Source of the DNA: Elmis aenea
Lineage: Eukaryota; Arthropoda; Insecta; Coleoptera; Elmidae
Assembly: GCA_947652605.1 (NCBI GenBank)
Contig: OX393584.1
Span: 31,235,467-31,299,466, forward strand
Reading direction: 5' to 3'
Length of the DNA stretch: 64,000 bases
The translations under genes were made by a program, and so were the position numbers. Numbering within the stretch: the first letter of the stretch is position 1; every line of letters begins with the position of its first letter. Positions 24,946 to 38,270 of this stretch are shown one piece after another. The notes under the pieces are model-generated. The model saw only the letters and a list, made by a program, of their open reading frames with translations, was not told the DNA's origin and did no database searches.

Positions 24946-25020
24946 ACAATATGGCCCCCGGGGGATAGACAAGTTCGCTGTCCAATGGCCAGGTGCAGGA
25001 TCGGGCCTGGCCATATTGTA
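24946..25020. repeat. Nested palindrome
   Basis: The outer arms ACAATATGGCC and GGCCATATTGT enclose GCCCCCGGGGG. An inner stem of ATGGCCAGG with CCTGGCCAT closes a 12-base loop. The segment is strikingly GC-rich for this intron. It may be a foldback terminus or a structured repeat. A diverged direct repeat follows (TTGGAGGCTGAGATATAGAA at 25048 against ATGGAAGCTCCGACATACGA at 25182). Confidence 0.6.
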
Positions 25021-25405
25021 TAATAAGTACAGCCTGATAATAAATTATTGGAGGCTGAGATATAGAACACCGACCACATCTCCAGTTTATACCTGCCATA
25101 AGATATGGTTATTTGATTTCGTGCTCACTAACCCCCGTGTTTTGACTGTACATGAGTTACAGTCGGTCTATATTAGCGTTCAATGGAAGCTCCGACATAC
25201 GAAACACCGATACACAACTTAATATCAATATCTTGTTTGCAAACAACATATATCTATAACCACGTGAATTTCGTTACCGATTATGTTGGGATAGCGCCAC
25301 GGAATTCGAATTTATCGAATAGTCTCACAAAGTCCCGTTTATTGACTGTGGAATTGTTCCGTTTATTGCGAACTACGTACAGATAAGTGAAGCAACTAAG
25401 TAACG

Positions 25406-25941
25406 CAGTGTTTTTTTAACCTTTTTCGCGACACACTTTTAACAACGCTGAAATTTCGCGGCACACTATATACAGAGTGCTTGAAATTCGAGTTTAAGCA
25501 TGGGATTTCGCTTATTATAATAGCTGCAGGGATGGACAACTTGCGGGCTTACGGTCGCACGCAGCACGCAGCCTTTTTAGATGCTCGATGCGGCCTTTTC
25601 GAATATTTTCCCGCATACGATCGTGCTATAAATCGGCACTTTAGCTTTTACTTGTGAATTTTATACGGGAAAAATATTTCCTTTGGCAAAAGGTTGCGGC
25701 CTTATGAAAAATCTATGAAGTGTCCTGCTGGCTTGCAAAGTCAAAAGGTTTCGCACACCTGAGCTAGAGTATAGATTTACATTTGTAAAAGTTGCTAAAT
25801 TCGGTGCTCATTAATAATCCAAAGAGAAATTGGAAATATCTCAAACAGTATTCGAGAAAATTAGAAATAAACCGAATATAACATAAGTCCTTTGGATTAC
25901 AAAATATTCCAAATGGATGGTAATCACTAATTTTTTATATG
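25406..25941 (+). mobile_element. Family B composite repeat, copy 1
   Basis: The left end, CAGTGTTTTTTTAACC, is hAT-like. The body includes TTCGCGGCACACTATATACA, TTCGCTTATTATAATAGCTG and, right of a nested element, AATCCAAAGAGAAATTGGAA and TGGTAATCACTAATTTTTTA. The same order occurs in reverse complement at 32951-33449, and a diverged version without the nested element at 31931-32315. No ORF. Confidence 0.75.
25527..25761. mobile_element. Nested hAT-like MITE in family B copy 1
   Basis: About 235 bp with ends CAGGGATGGACAACTTGCGG and, on the minus strand, CAGGTGTGCGAAACCTTTTG. The element is CG-richer than its host repeat. AGCT occurs on both sides (TAGCTG left, AGCTAG right), too short for a clear 8-bp hAT duplication, so the superfamily call is tentative. 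The corresponding position in the copy at 31931-32315 is uninterrupted (near 32091). Confidence 0.65.
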
Positions 25942-27125
25942 GAAACACTGAATTAATGTACATTTCTAGTGGGCATTGAGTTATGTCGTGCACACAAGCT
26001 AGTGAAGATTGTGAAAGAAGTTAGTGGCAATATACGAATTGCATTCTATTAGCTAGAACTAATTTAGAACTATTTTTCCACTAAATAATGACTAACCTGA
26101 AAAAAATAACTGATACTTAATCGTTACTACAATTATGAAAAGGGTTTGAGGTGTGTTAAAACTGCAACATTGCGAAGATCTTTAAGAAGCACAAGGACGT
26201 CAAATAAGTTACTTCGTGTTTTTATTGAAGGGTGTGTTGCTGTTTCACAACGATAGTGATTCGTCTATGATATTGCTTAGTATCAGTTCACTTAAAAAAT
26301 GTTGAAAATTACTAATTGTTACTTAAAATTTGTGACTTAGACACTGTATAAATACGGTACATTAATCCTATTTACGGGATATAATTAAAAGTTATTGAAA
26401 TGTGAACAACTTTTGAACAATTCCGACTTATTTGCTTTATAAACAACACTTAAATGGATGTGAATAGTTAATATCTAATCAATAAGAACAAGTACAATTT
26501 TCATCACGTGATCAACCAAATTGTCGCTTATTGATGTTAAATGTTGTTATAATAGTGTACCTACTAAAATGTAAATGGAATATTGAGCAAAATAATATGA
26601 GTGCAGGCGCATCCAATTATGATCGAAATTGCACGTGCTATTGTTATATGTCAAATAACTCAGGTAATGTTGCAATACACTAATATAACATGTATCTAGC
26701 TTAATATTTGTGTTATTCAATGATCTTATATTAGTATTTTATTCTACATAGCAAGTTAAATAATTTAAAGTAAAAAGATGATCGGAAGTTGTAGTTAGTG
26801 AGAGGTATTTTTTGTGATCGAAAAAAAATATTGCAGACAATCGTTCCGTTAAACACAAGCAATTATATGCCTTGCAATGTTGTTGTTTAAAATGAAATAA
26901 ATTGGTAATTTCTTAATAACTTTCTTTTAACTATCGACGATCTTTAATTATCTTTAATTTTATTTTTTTTCACTTCGTATACAGAATATTTTAAGGCAGC
27001 CTAACCAAACCTCGGCCAAAGCTGATATTTATTTTTAATTAAAGACATCTGCAAAACATAAGTAATAGAAAGTTAAGGCCCAAATAAGTGTCATTAAGTG
27101 ATAAATACTTTAGAAAACAAACGCA
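25942..27125 (+). other. Giant intron, continued
   Basis: AT-rich, nothing recognised. Confidence 0.45.
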
Positions 27126-27530
27126 ATAGTATATTACATAACAAGAGTTATAAGAAGCATATTACGCACGAGTGCGTATTTCCACGAGTGCTTAATTGCT
27201 TTACAACTCGTGTTATGCAGCTTACTTTTTCTACGATCACATAATACATACGATTTAAACGGCTTTTTGGCTAATTTACACATGTAATTACGTTGTCTTA
27301 TCAATTTTGACGTAAGCCTACTTGACATTTCTAGACAAGTGTGCGTTTTGCTTACCGTGCGTTATAAGTTATAACTCACTTTCTAGGCATGCAGGAAGTG
27401 TTTAACGTGAGTTTACTTTGATTATTTCTTTTAAAAAACCTGTGCTTTTTGCTCACCGTGCGTAAGGAACCACTTACTATGCGTGCAGGCTGTACAGTAA
27501 GAGTCATTTACATTAGTGGTCGTAGAAAAA
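27126..27530. mobile_element. Family A hairpin repeat, copy 2 (long form)
   Basis: It has the same ends and hairpin as the copy at 3971. The first hairpin is the simple version without the GGAGCCGCG insertion. The right half carries two versions of the GCTTACCGTGCGT / ATGCRTGCAG motif, so it is a long form. Minus-strand frames within it are incidental. Confidence 0.8.
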
Positions 27531-28924
27531 CAATATTATCTGTTACCAGAAATGTTTAACGCAAAATTTTGTATGGAAGTTTACACACATTTCCTTTTGA
27601 AATAATTAGTTGGTGACATTTTATGAACAACGTCCTAAATAAAATTATTAAACGTGATAGTTTTGTTCCAGTGCATTATCAACAATTATAACAATTACCA
27701 AGTTTGTTCAATGAATTAGTGCAAAATTAAGCTTTTTTAAATTTAAGTTATTCCAAAACAATCCGAAAACAATCAGAAGAAACTAAATATAAATAGTTTT
27801 TAGATTTATTTCTCTCTTATTCTTTGATTGATGCTTGAATCGTTTAGATGATTTGTTTAGTAGGTTTAATTAGACATGTCTTTTGATGAACAATTTCTTG
27901 TCGTAACGCTAGACGAGTTTCGAGCCTCTCGTCTCTTCATCATTAGCAATCTTATTTTGATTGCTACTGAGAGCAATGAAACTGGTCTAGCATTTCGCCA
28001 ATAGATCCCCCGAAAAAGAGATTTTTAAATGCACTTTTTTATATCTTGGTTATTCTGTTCCGTGTTAGTTTTGATTGTAGATTATGTATTTGACACAACA
28101 CACATTTCTGATGTGCTGTACTTAGTGTTGGTTAATTATTTTATGAAATACAGAAATATTAGGTTCTCCCTTTCAATGGTTTATATTTTTGCACACGTAT
28201 AGGTACTATTTAAAATTTAAATACAAGTTATAAATATGGTTTATGTTTCTCTAACTGATTGATTATTACCAATTATGTAATTTGTAAGTGTTTAATCTTA
28301 AATATATATTTTTGTGTGCCAGTTAGCGCTATTTTAATTATGCTTTTGGTGAGATTGTGAGTTTTAATAAGGTTAATCGTTATTAATTTTATCTAAGGCG
28401 TATGCTCGAGCTTCTAACTTTATTAAGCATAAATCACTTCCGGTTTTTTAAAATACGGTTATAATAACCATCACTGTGACACTTACATTCCCTTACTATT
28501 TAGGTGTGTTTTAACGAAGTGTGTTTTTACGAAACAGGTGAAAATATTGATAGATTTATTAATTGCTGTATCAGTTCCAGTACGAAGTAGTTCAATCTGT
28601 CACGCTTGTTAAATTTTAGAAAGGAATCGGATCCTCGTATACCACATTTTGTAAGAATAGTGAAACTCTCAAATGAATAGTTTTTAATCGTAAATAATTC
28701 TCGACGTTAATATATTTTATCGCTAGAAAACTATTTTTACTATTTAAATAGGGTCTTGTACAATTATAAAACAGATGTGACACCGAACTGTATCGAAAAG
28801 ACGGTTTGTTCTAACAAACATTTCGATAACACAAAAAAAACAGTCTACAGAAACTGGAAAGCGCAAATACTTAAAATAGTGAAGTGCTGTGCATAATATT
28901 TATTAGTAAATGTAAATATTTAAG
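27531..28924 (+). other. Giant intron, continued
   Basis: AT-rich, no exon or repeat defined. Confidence 0.45.
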
Positions 28925-29032
28925 TCCGCTATAGCTCGCTCGGAGTTGACGGGAGGCGATGCATCAGTGCCGGCCAACGTTCGGACGCATCTTCGGTGAA
29001 GTACCTCCAACTAACTGTTTAGCATAGGGTGT
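28925..29032 (+). other. Possible alternative non-coding first exon
   Basis: A GC-richer patch (CGCTCGGAGTTGACGGGAGG, CGGCCAACGTTCGGACGC) ends at a consensus donor, GT|GTAAGTAT. A 22-codon ORF (28959-29027) stops just before the donor, so it would serve as a 5' UTR exon. No acceptor is evident upstream. Composition and donor are the only support. Confidence 0.3.
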
Positions 29033-31930
29033 GTAAGTATTTAAATAACTACATCGATTTAGTAGTAGGCTTAAAGGTGGCCATTGTTACCGCAGAAGTG
29101 CTACCTAAAAAACATTATGTAAGTTTATTTAATGCAGTCTGCTGGCTGATCAAGAAGTGGTGGGCGTTTGCCCAATCTGGGCGGCTCAAGTGATGGCATG
29201 TGAATTAATGAAAAGGATTTACATACAGACTTGGTGGCTTGTTACTTTTCGTACCACCTACTTTTAATTGGCCCGTTTCTAAGAAAATTGCTATCGGAAA
29301 TGTTCGCCTTAAGAAAACAAGCGATAACTTTCATCCCTTTTATTAGTGTAGTATCTGTCAACACAATATGTATCTTCTTATTAATAACGCCGGAGCTCTT
29401 TGCTTATGTATGATTAGCGAAAATATTTGACTTCGAACAAGGGACAAACTCAAATTATTTCCTTGTTCGCTGCAGCTGCTCAGCTTATTAGTTACTTGGC
29501 AAACACAAAACTTTAGTAGACGTTTTGCTGAGCCACTTTGCCTTGTTAAAAAAATAGTATACTAGCGCATTGTATGGGACTTTCAACTTTAGGTGGTATT
29601 ATAACGTATTTAACGGCACACGTGAAACATTCAAGTTTCAAGTTTTGTCATTTATTAATTGCTTTATGATCGTTATTTTAAATAACCGTAATGATATGCA
29701 CAAACTTCATTAGCATATTTATTTGTTTATACGCAGTTAAATTTAACTTATATTACTATATAATTAATTAATATAGTGTGGTGTACGTCTTAAACATGTG
29801 GTTTTGTATTAAATTTAATAAATTAGCAGCTTTTTATGACTCACTTTAACAATTTGGATATGTCACATTATGTACGTACATCTACATGTCATATTTTGCA
29901 TTTATCTTTATTTTATATCATTGAATTATAAAAATTTACCTGTCACTAATAAGTTTATTTTACATATATTGTAGTTTCCGTTCTTTCGTTTTTGTTCTAA
30001 AACATACAGACACTGGTATTATTGGTCATTAATCCTTACATAATATAAATAACATTTGTATTTATTTAACGGTAGAAGCTGAACACTTGTAGACGGATTT
30101 TTGCTGTCTAAAAGGTGGTTCATATATGATTTTATTTACAGACATCAGATTTGCTTTCACTTTAGTTTATTAAATGAAAATAATATGTAACTTTACCTCA
30201 GTCGTACAGAATTTGTACCTATCTGATAAATTAATTATCTTACGAATTTGTTAATACACACTTATTACTTATGTAGTATAATATTTATACAGAGTAATTA
30301 ACAAAGTTAGAACACAGATCTGCCAATTTGTCAATTAAAAGTAGAAGTTCTTGAGGAGGTACCTACTTAAAATTTTTTAGACATAGTTTTGGTCCATCGA
30401 AACCATCTTGATTTTCTATAGGTCGAGAATCGGTGGTGTTATAAGTATAAGTTAGTTCGTCCTGTTATGAGGCTATATGATTTTTAATAATTGAGAAAAT
30501 GTGCAACATAACTAGGAGGACCTAAATGAAGATCGTAATAAGTGTAGTAATAAAACTATAAGGGATAGCAAATAGGTGCAGGGTAATGAAAATTAAGTAA
30601 ACTTTGAAAATAAAATGGCTTAAAAGACCGTAACGGTTTATCGTCGTTAATGTTGAAAATTGTTACCCATTGTGTCGAGGCCCAACTTTTATTTATTTAC
30701 AGATAGATCCCAAAAATGGATTTAGTTTTACTGTTATGTAATATTAATCCTTAGACGGATATATCTGTTAAAGCAATTACACTCCTAGAAGCTGTAATTC
30801 AAATGAATTTACTTATTCTGTTCTTGCTACACACAAATAACTACGCAGCTACTAAGAAAGGAGTATTATCGTAAGTGTAAGTCATGAAGTTCTTTAGCAC
30901 ATGTAAAGCACAATGCAACATATTAATTAATTTGATAAATCGAAGGGCAATACATTTAAATTTCAATGTTAAGGAAATTTTAGTGTGACAGTACGTCACT
31001 GTGTATATTTATATTTGATAATAAAAAGCAATTGAACAAATAAATTACCCACATGTGAATAACATGAGCTTAACGTATTGGTTGGTTTTTAAATATACGC
31101 TGTCATGAACTAACGGAAATATTCAGAAATTGGTTACAGGCAACATTTCGTAAACATGCTAAACTTAATATTGTTTTGATTTAAAATTAATTAGTCGTTT
31201 GAACAGAGAAGAATAAATTGTAAACAATAATGAGATAATTTGAATTAGCTGTTTTACGCAATTTTACAAAAAATCGTATACATTGCGAGGGTATTTTGCT
31301 CCAAACTTTCATTAACCGTCCCTGTTTTTTGTTTATACTCGTGTATATCTATTTGTTTTTTTGACAGTTATTTGTTTTTTTTTGCATAAAGTTTTCTTTT
31401 TAAAATAGATTTCGTTTTATGTGTAAAAAAATAAATACACTGAAAAAGATATTTTACATTAAAATGTCACTGGTATAGACAATTTCTGGCGGTACAACGC
31501 ATATTTGTTTAGTAAGTTGTCCGTTTCAAGCGTATGATTCGTGATCGAATTATTGTAACAGAGATTTCCTTTTTTTAATAGTATTTGCTGTTACCACAAC
31601 TCTTATGTAGGAATTTTAATAATATTAATTCTTACTAAGTACACGAAACAAATTACTGCTTGCAACAGATAACCTAATGGTAAATGTTGAGAGTAAGATA
31701 AATTAAAAGTACATTATTTCCTTTTGTGTAAACCATTAGACAGAAATAGGTTTTATGATGTAATTGTTCAATTAGTCAATACATTTTTTAACAGTGTAGA
31801 CGGTTTTACTTACACTGCAGTTAATGCTGTTTTATATTTACAAATTTATGATGTATGATACCTTCAATGTCTAATCGCACCAATGACGTTTATTATTATC
31901 CTTTTTTTAAAAAATAGTTACGGTTTAAGA
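29033..31930 (+). other. Giant intron, continued
   Basis: AT-rich with no supported exon, RNA gene or repeat. Small open frames such as 29231-29413 lack splice sites and homology. Confidence 0.45.
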
Positions 31931-32315
31931 CAGTGTTTTTTAACCTGTGTGTGGCGACACACTAGTCGCGAGCATCCTATAGGTGTGTCGGGGAAAATAA
32001 AATCATAAATACATAAATAAAAAGACATATTTTGCAAGGATGCAGTGTTTGAGATCCGTGTTTAAACATGGGGATCTCGCTTATAATAATTGCTAGAGCA
32101 TAGGTTTAATTTGGCAAAACTGATATATTTGGTGTTCATAAATAATCTGAAAAGAAATTGAAAATATTTCAAACGGTATATCTAAGAATTGGGAGAAACC
32201 GGAAAATAGGATATTGAAAATCGTCTGAAACACCTTTGGAGTATGAAATATATCAGATGTGTAAAAATATGGCCTATGCAAGTTTTTAAACCGAATCGGA
32301 TGCCAATCACTCGTT
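31931..32315 (+). mobile_element. Family B repeat, copy 3, diverged, without the nested MITE
   Basis: Starts CAGTGTTTTTTAACCTGTGT followed by GGCGACACAC, a typical hAT-like end. It then shares GGGGATCTCGCTTATAATAA, GTGTTCATAAATAATC and GATGCCAATCACT with family B copies 1 and 2. It reads straight through the position (about 32091) where those two copies hold a 228-235-bp insertion. Confidence 0.65.
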
Positions 32316-32950
32316 TATTACTTTTCATTGTATTAAATTCGTATAAATAAACATTACGGAAATTCATAGAAGAAATATTGCGCGGATTCTGAATATAAAC
32401 ATTGGCGGTTATGTATTGCAGAAGGAGAAAATTATTTGAAAATCGTCTAGAGTTTTATTTTAACTTTTATAAATTTAATATTATTGTAAATTTAGTACAC
32501 CGCTTTACCGCTTAGGTTTTGTAATATGCTATTTACATGTTTTATACATATATACTTTCTGTCTAACGTAGTACAATTTTTTCCAGATATTTTTTAACTA
32601 AACAGTAGAAGCCCTATTCAGTCAATTAAAAATTCGCAGCAAATCGCGTTTTTCTTCAGTATTCAGGTTCATTTATATGAATTTATTACGATAACAAGTA
32701 TAAAAACTTTTAGTTTGTTGATTGTTTGTTGCAGTAACGACAAAAACTACAACGACCGGGCTGCCTGGTTTATAGTCGTTGTCTAAAACGCAATTTAACA
32801 AATTTAACGTGTGTATGTAGAAGTAATATCCCATGCGTGCGTGACACATCAATGAATTCAGGAAAAAAATCTACTTGATTTTGTAAATAGTTAATATGCG
32901 CCCACAAAAAGAAATGAAGTTGGTTGTTGTAAAACAAAAACGAATCGACC
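32316..32950 (+). other. Giant intron, continued
   Basis: AT-rich, nothing recognised. Confidence 0.4.
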
Positions 32951-33449
32951 TATAAAAAATTAGTGATTACCATCTGAATCGGCTTAAATACAGATTTGAA
33001 ATATTTTGTAATCCATAGTAGGACGTGAAGTATATATTGATTATTTCTCGAATACTGTTTGAGATATTTCCAATTTCTCTTTGGATTATTAATGAGCACC
33101 GAATTTAGCAACTTTTACAAATGTAAATCTATACTCTAGCTCAGGGGTGCGAAACCTTTTGACTTTGCAAGCCAGCATGACGCTTCATAGATTTTTCATA
33201 AGGCCGCAACCTTTTGCCAAAGGAAATATTTTTCCCGTATAAAATTCACAAGTAAAAGCTAAAGTGCCGATGTATAGTACGATCGTATGCGGGAAAATAT
33301 TCGAAAAGGCCGCATCGAACATCTAAAAAGGCTGCGTGCGACCGTAAGCCCGCAAGTTGTCCATCCCTGCAGCTATTATAATAAGCGAGATCCCATGCTT
33401 AAACTCGAATTTCAAATACTCTGTATATAGTGTGCCGCAAAATTTTTAT
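32951..33449 (-). mobile_element. Family B composite repeat, copy 2 (inverted)
   Basis: Reverse complement of 25406-25941 over most of its length. It ends at the shared GTATATAGTGTGCCGC motif on the right and begins AAAAAATTAGTGATTACCAT on the left. The nested MITE is present at 33142-33369 (228 bp, ends CAGGGGTGCGAAACC and CATCCCTG). Together with copy 1 this forms an inverted pair separated by about 7 kb inside one intron. Confidence 0.75.
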
Positions 33450-35657
33450 TAAATTGATTATTTTCTGATCGTGAATCGTTTTTCTTAACATCTAATATTT
33501 TACTTTTATACAATAGTCATCTGCTGCTTATTAAGCGTGATATATGAAAATGTCATTGCGATTACAAATGTAATTTTAAATGAAATGTGAAATAAATTCA
33601 AGGTTTTTCTTATTTGAAATTGTTAGTACGTGCCCATTCGTTACTGTTTGATTATATTCGAAGTAGTTTAAATAATTACCCCTTAAGTAATTCCGTAATT
33701 TACTAAGGTCAAAAGGTTTCAATTTCTATGGTAAATATGAGTTTGCAACTGTTTCATAACAGTTATAATACACCACGCAGTCGAATATTTCAAACATTTT
33801 GTAATTCATTAAAACTAATTTAAGATTTATATGGTGATTCTACATATCTAACAATATTTTATTTAATGGCGACAATATCTCACATGTTTGGAGTTTAAGT
33901 AAACCGTAAAAAATGACAGACACGACACTAAAATTTTCGACAGTTTTTGTCTTGTTAGTTGGTGTACTGCGTTTACATGCAAAAGTTAATGCGAATTCGC
34001 AGTTGATAAGTACGCATGTAAGTCAAATCGGATTGGTAGATTTGTGGAAATTTTTGATGACCTGTGAAATATATGAATAAAAACTTATTATTATTAATTC
34101 CAACGACACAATATTATTAGAACATACCTAACAAAACCTAAACTGAAGTAGTTATTAGCAGACCAACTGTGACAAAACTTTAAAAATGTTTTTTGTGCCT
34201 TACGATATTTTCAATATGGACACATACAAATACAAATATACGGATGTATGTAACTGTTAGTACACTGAATACTGGATCTTCTTGTCTAAGAGGACCATAA
34301 ACTCCAGTAAAACATTGAAACCACAAATCAAAGATATAATATACAATGTAAATGTTGCCTTAATGTTTAATATATCTTTCGAGACACTTTTTAAATTATT
34401 ATTTAATTGTGACAGTTGTTCGTTATGGCATTATTTTAAAAGAGAATAATCAAGAGTGATAGATTTAATTTTTTTTTAATGTTGGTGGTATTTCGTGTAT
34501 GTACTATTACGTGGTTATTAAAATATAATCTGCGAACATATATCACTCCATTATCCGGGGTTGAACTGGAGCTTTCATAATTTATGATAATGTTATTTTC
34601 TCTTAGTATCGATAATCCTGCACACAGCAAGCCGATGTTAGTAATTTTTCAAATAACGTAATATTACGAATAAATCACCTGAAAATTGCAGAACGGTTAC
34701 GACCAGGAAGTTTGTATTTATACGTCATACGGCAATGTATCTTTTTCATTTTTGTCGATGCATTCTCAATACTATATAATCAGTACATAATAGCTTAAGC
34801 TGATTATTGTATGTGTCCGTAGTTATCTATAAACGTATGGAATATTCTTATCTCGCGACCTTCACAGCATAGGTTATTAATGTGTATATGTGACATGTGA
34901 CAACCGTACTTAATAGTCTTATTACAGAATGCATCTTTGTGTTCCACACCGAGATCATCAGGGATCAAAAACTTGCATTTGCTATGTTTTTAGCGTGTGT
35001 TAATTATCTCGTAAAACGATAAATCATTCGTCTCTAATAAATAATTTATCGACTATGAATATAATTATGTACATAATTGTATTAATCATAATTGCGACAA
35101 TTCTAGGTTTACTTTTAGCTTTATTAGATATGGAATGAAATAAATCGTTAATTATGTTTGTTTGTCGTAATAACAAAACGATTATTATTTTTTTCCGCCT
35201 TGGTATTCTATGAACAACGAGTGGGGGGTAAATCCTGACACTGACATTTTCCTGAAAAATGAATTTAACCAGCGATCAGCTGCCTAATTTTACGACAGTT
35301 GTCTTACTTTTATTACCGGTTGCTATTGCATTGTAAAATTTGCAAAAAACTTCATATTAACAATTCTGTGTTGTTAATTTAAATAATGTTGAATATACAT
35401 CACATCAATTCTCGATGTTTGTTCTATGCTCTGATTTAAAATTGCATGATACTTTTTAGTGTAGTAATTTTCAAATTAAAAATAAATTTAGCATCTTTTT
35501 TGTGAGCGGTTCTCAATGTGGCGTCGCGGCGCTACGATGCGCCAACGTTGCGATTTATAGTACATGCGATTCATATTCTGTAATGCTGAAGCTTGGTTGT
35601 GGCAAATAATTATGAGACATTGTATGTAGCAATGTAGCTGAAAAAGCGTGTTTTAAT
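33450..35657 (+). other. Giant intron, continued
   Basis: AT-rich, no supported exon or repeat. Confidence 0.45.
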
Positions 35658-36070
35658 ATAGTATAATACATAATAAGAGTTGTAAGAAGTATATTACGCA
35701 CGAGTGAAAAAGTTGCGTTTTTCCACGAGTGCATAATTGCTTTACAACTCGTGTTATGTAGCTTACTTTTTCTACGATCACCTAATACCTACGATTTTAA
35801 CGGCTTTTTGGGTAATATACACATGCAATTACGTTTTCTTGTCAATTTTGACGTAAGCCTACTTTGACATTTCTAGATAAGTGTGCGTTTTGCTTACCGT
35901 GCGTTATAAGTTATAGCTCATTTACTATGCATACAGGATGTGTTTGACGTGAGTCTACTTTGATCATTTCTTTTAAAAAACCGTGCTTTTTGCTTGCCGT
36001 GCGTAAAGACCTACTTACTATGCATGCAGGCTGTACGGTAAGAGCCGTTTACATTTGTGGTCGTAGAAAA
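35658..36070. mobile_element. Family A hairpin repeat, copy 3 (long form)
   Basis: Shares the ATAGTATAATAC left end, the ATAATAAGAGTTGTAA / TTACAACTCGTGTTATGT hairpin and the GGTCGTAGAAAA right end. The duplicated TTGC motif half is present (long form). The loop contains AAAAAGTTGCG in place of the GGAGCCGCG segment of copies 1 and 4. Confidence 0.8.
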
Positions 36071-38270
36071 TATATATTATATAATTTACTAGCGTTGTAG
36101 GAAAAAAAGACACATTAAACAGTGGTTATTGATTTATTTACAATTATTTGTGCATCTAAAATATTTTTATTTATTTCAATCATATCAAAAAGAGTTAATC
36201 ATTAGAACGACGTATCTCATATAAATCGCTCTAGTAATAAAGTTGAAAATCGCTGTTATGTTATTTTGTGCTTCTTGATAGTATGTAATACATTTCCAGA
36301 CGTATCACCACTTACTAATCAAATTTGAACGCATTTAATATGGTTTGGAGCTATATAATGTTTCAAAGAAATTATTTTAAAACAATTAAACTAAGTTTCG
36401 TCTTATATAAAGTAATAAAAAATTGATATATTGTCAAGTGTCTAGGTATCTATAAAATATGTTTATTTGAAAATAAAAATTAATACACCTTAAAATCCAA
36501 ACGAAATGTAGACTATATCAGTTAACTGTAACAATGAACGTAATCGTGATTAACTTTGCTGTGTTAATCTCAATGCAATTTTGATAACAGTAGCTGGAAT
36601 TTTGAGTACTGAAATTGTGCCACATATTAAAATTTCAACTCTTTTTATAATTGATAATCTCGTGGTAGTACGAAATCAACTTGATATGTAAGAAAATAAG
36701 AAGATAAATACATTTTTGTGATTTCGGTTCGTTCGAACTTTTACTCTTAGTGTGTGATTAATTTATTGTTTGAAGCTTTTTTAATTTGCATATCGTAAAT
36801 GTCAATGTTACATGTTAATATGTGTGTTCCATTTGTAATGGTATTCGCCTTAAATCATTAAAAAGTATGAATACTGTCTATCAATATGGCAGCTTCGGTC
36901 ATTCTATATGCATAATCAGTATTTATTATAATTGGCCAAATGTTCATTATCCTAATAAATAAAAAGGGCGAAGTTAAATCTCTTTATCGATAAATATGGT
37001 AGTTATTTTATGATTTAAAAAGGGTTGTAGATAATATGTAGGCGTTTTTTCTTATTATTTCGAGCCATTTATAGAATCGGCATATGCGAATATGACCGTT
37101 TGTAAAGGGTTCATTACAGTGTGTTGCCGGGGGAGGGGAAGGATTGACATTTGACAAGGGCTTTTCCTGTAGAAAGAGGGTGAACTATACGATGTAGTGT
37201 ACGCTGTTTTAAAAGGCGTAAGTACCTACAGTTAAACGTATGCCCTAATAATTTCATAAATAATGTAAACGTTAACTGTGAATGGTTTGCTTTCTCCACC
37301 AACAATTAGGTAGATAAGTTCGGAACTAATTCTAAAAGACGATAATTTTCATATTTTAAATGTTACTGTTACGAATTGGTGTTAATTAATTTAATAAATA
37401 ATTTTATTATTGTATTATTGTATTATATGCTAAAAAAAACTTAATTCGGTCTATTATATTCTGGCCTTCAACAATTGGCTACAGTAAGAGATGAGTACAT
37501 CGTTCGCCAGTTGTTTAACTCAATTATCGATCAAATATGGCGCTGTTCCCACCCTACGGTCTCTATTAACCCTTTCGCATCGAGGGATTTGATAATTATG
37601 TACCTACCCCCAATATTAGGCCCTTAACATTACCAGCCCATTATATTTTATGCTCGCGAAAAAACGATAGAGAGTATAATTTCGATGGTAGTAGCTTTAT
37701 TCTAAGCCGATTTCAATGGGTTCCGTTACTTTTGCCGCGTTTGTATTTCTTTCAGTTTTTTTACCCAATTATATTATTTTTGATAAAAATTCATAAATAA
37801 AAATGTAGACTTATTAACGAAGCCAGTAAGCTGTTTTTTTATGTGCTTTTAAATTACCAAACGTCGCGGAGTTGTAAGCAGTGGAAGTTTCTGGTCACAA
37901 AACTCTTATGATAAATAGAAAGTCAGGTTAAAGCTAATTGTCGCTATATATTCGGTTCCATATATTATTAACATTGTATCGACGTCAAGTGGTAATGATT
38001 ACGCCGTTTCACGCTTTCAGCGGTATTCACTTATCACTGATTCGTACGAATTCATTGTTTAAATACGGTGGAGAAGCTAAATGTGCAGTAATTAGGATAT
38101 GATTAAATCCCACCGAAGCTTACGTTAGTGACATTTAAACTGGAGAAATAGTTGCAAATCTTTGCCCAAAGATAATCATAATTGATTTCGTGTCATGCAT
38201 CTGTCTATAGGATATCGCAATTTTATCAGGTGCATTTAAATCAATCATTAAAAATCTATATTTGTATGTA
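36071..38270 (+). other. Giant intron, continued
   Basis: AT-rich. No supported exon, RNA gene or repeat. Confidence 0.45.
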
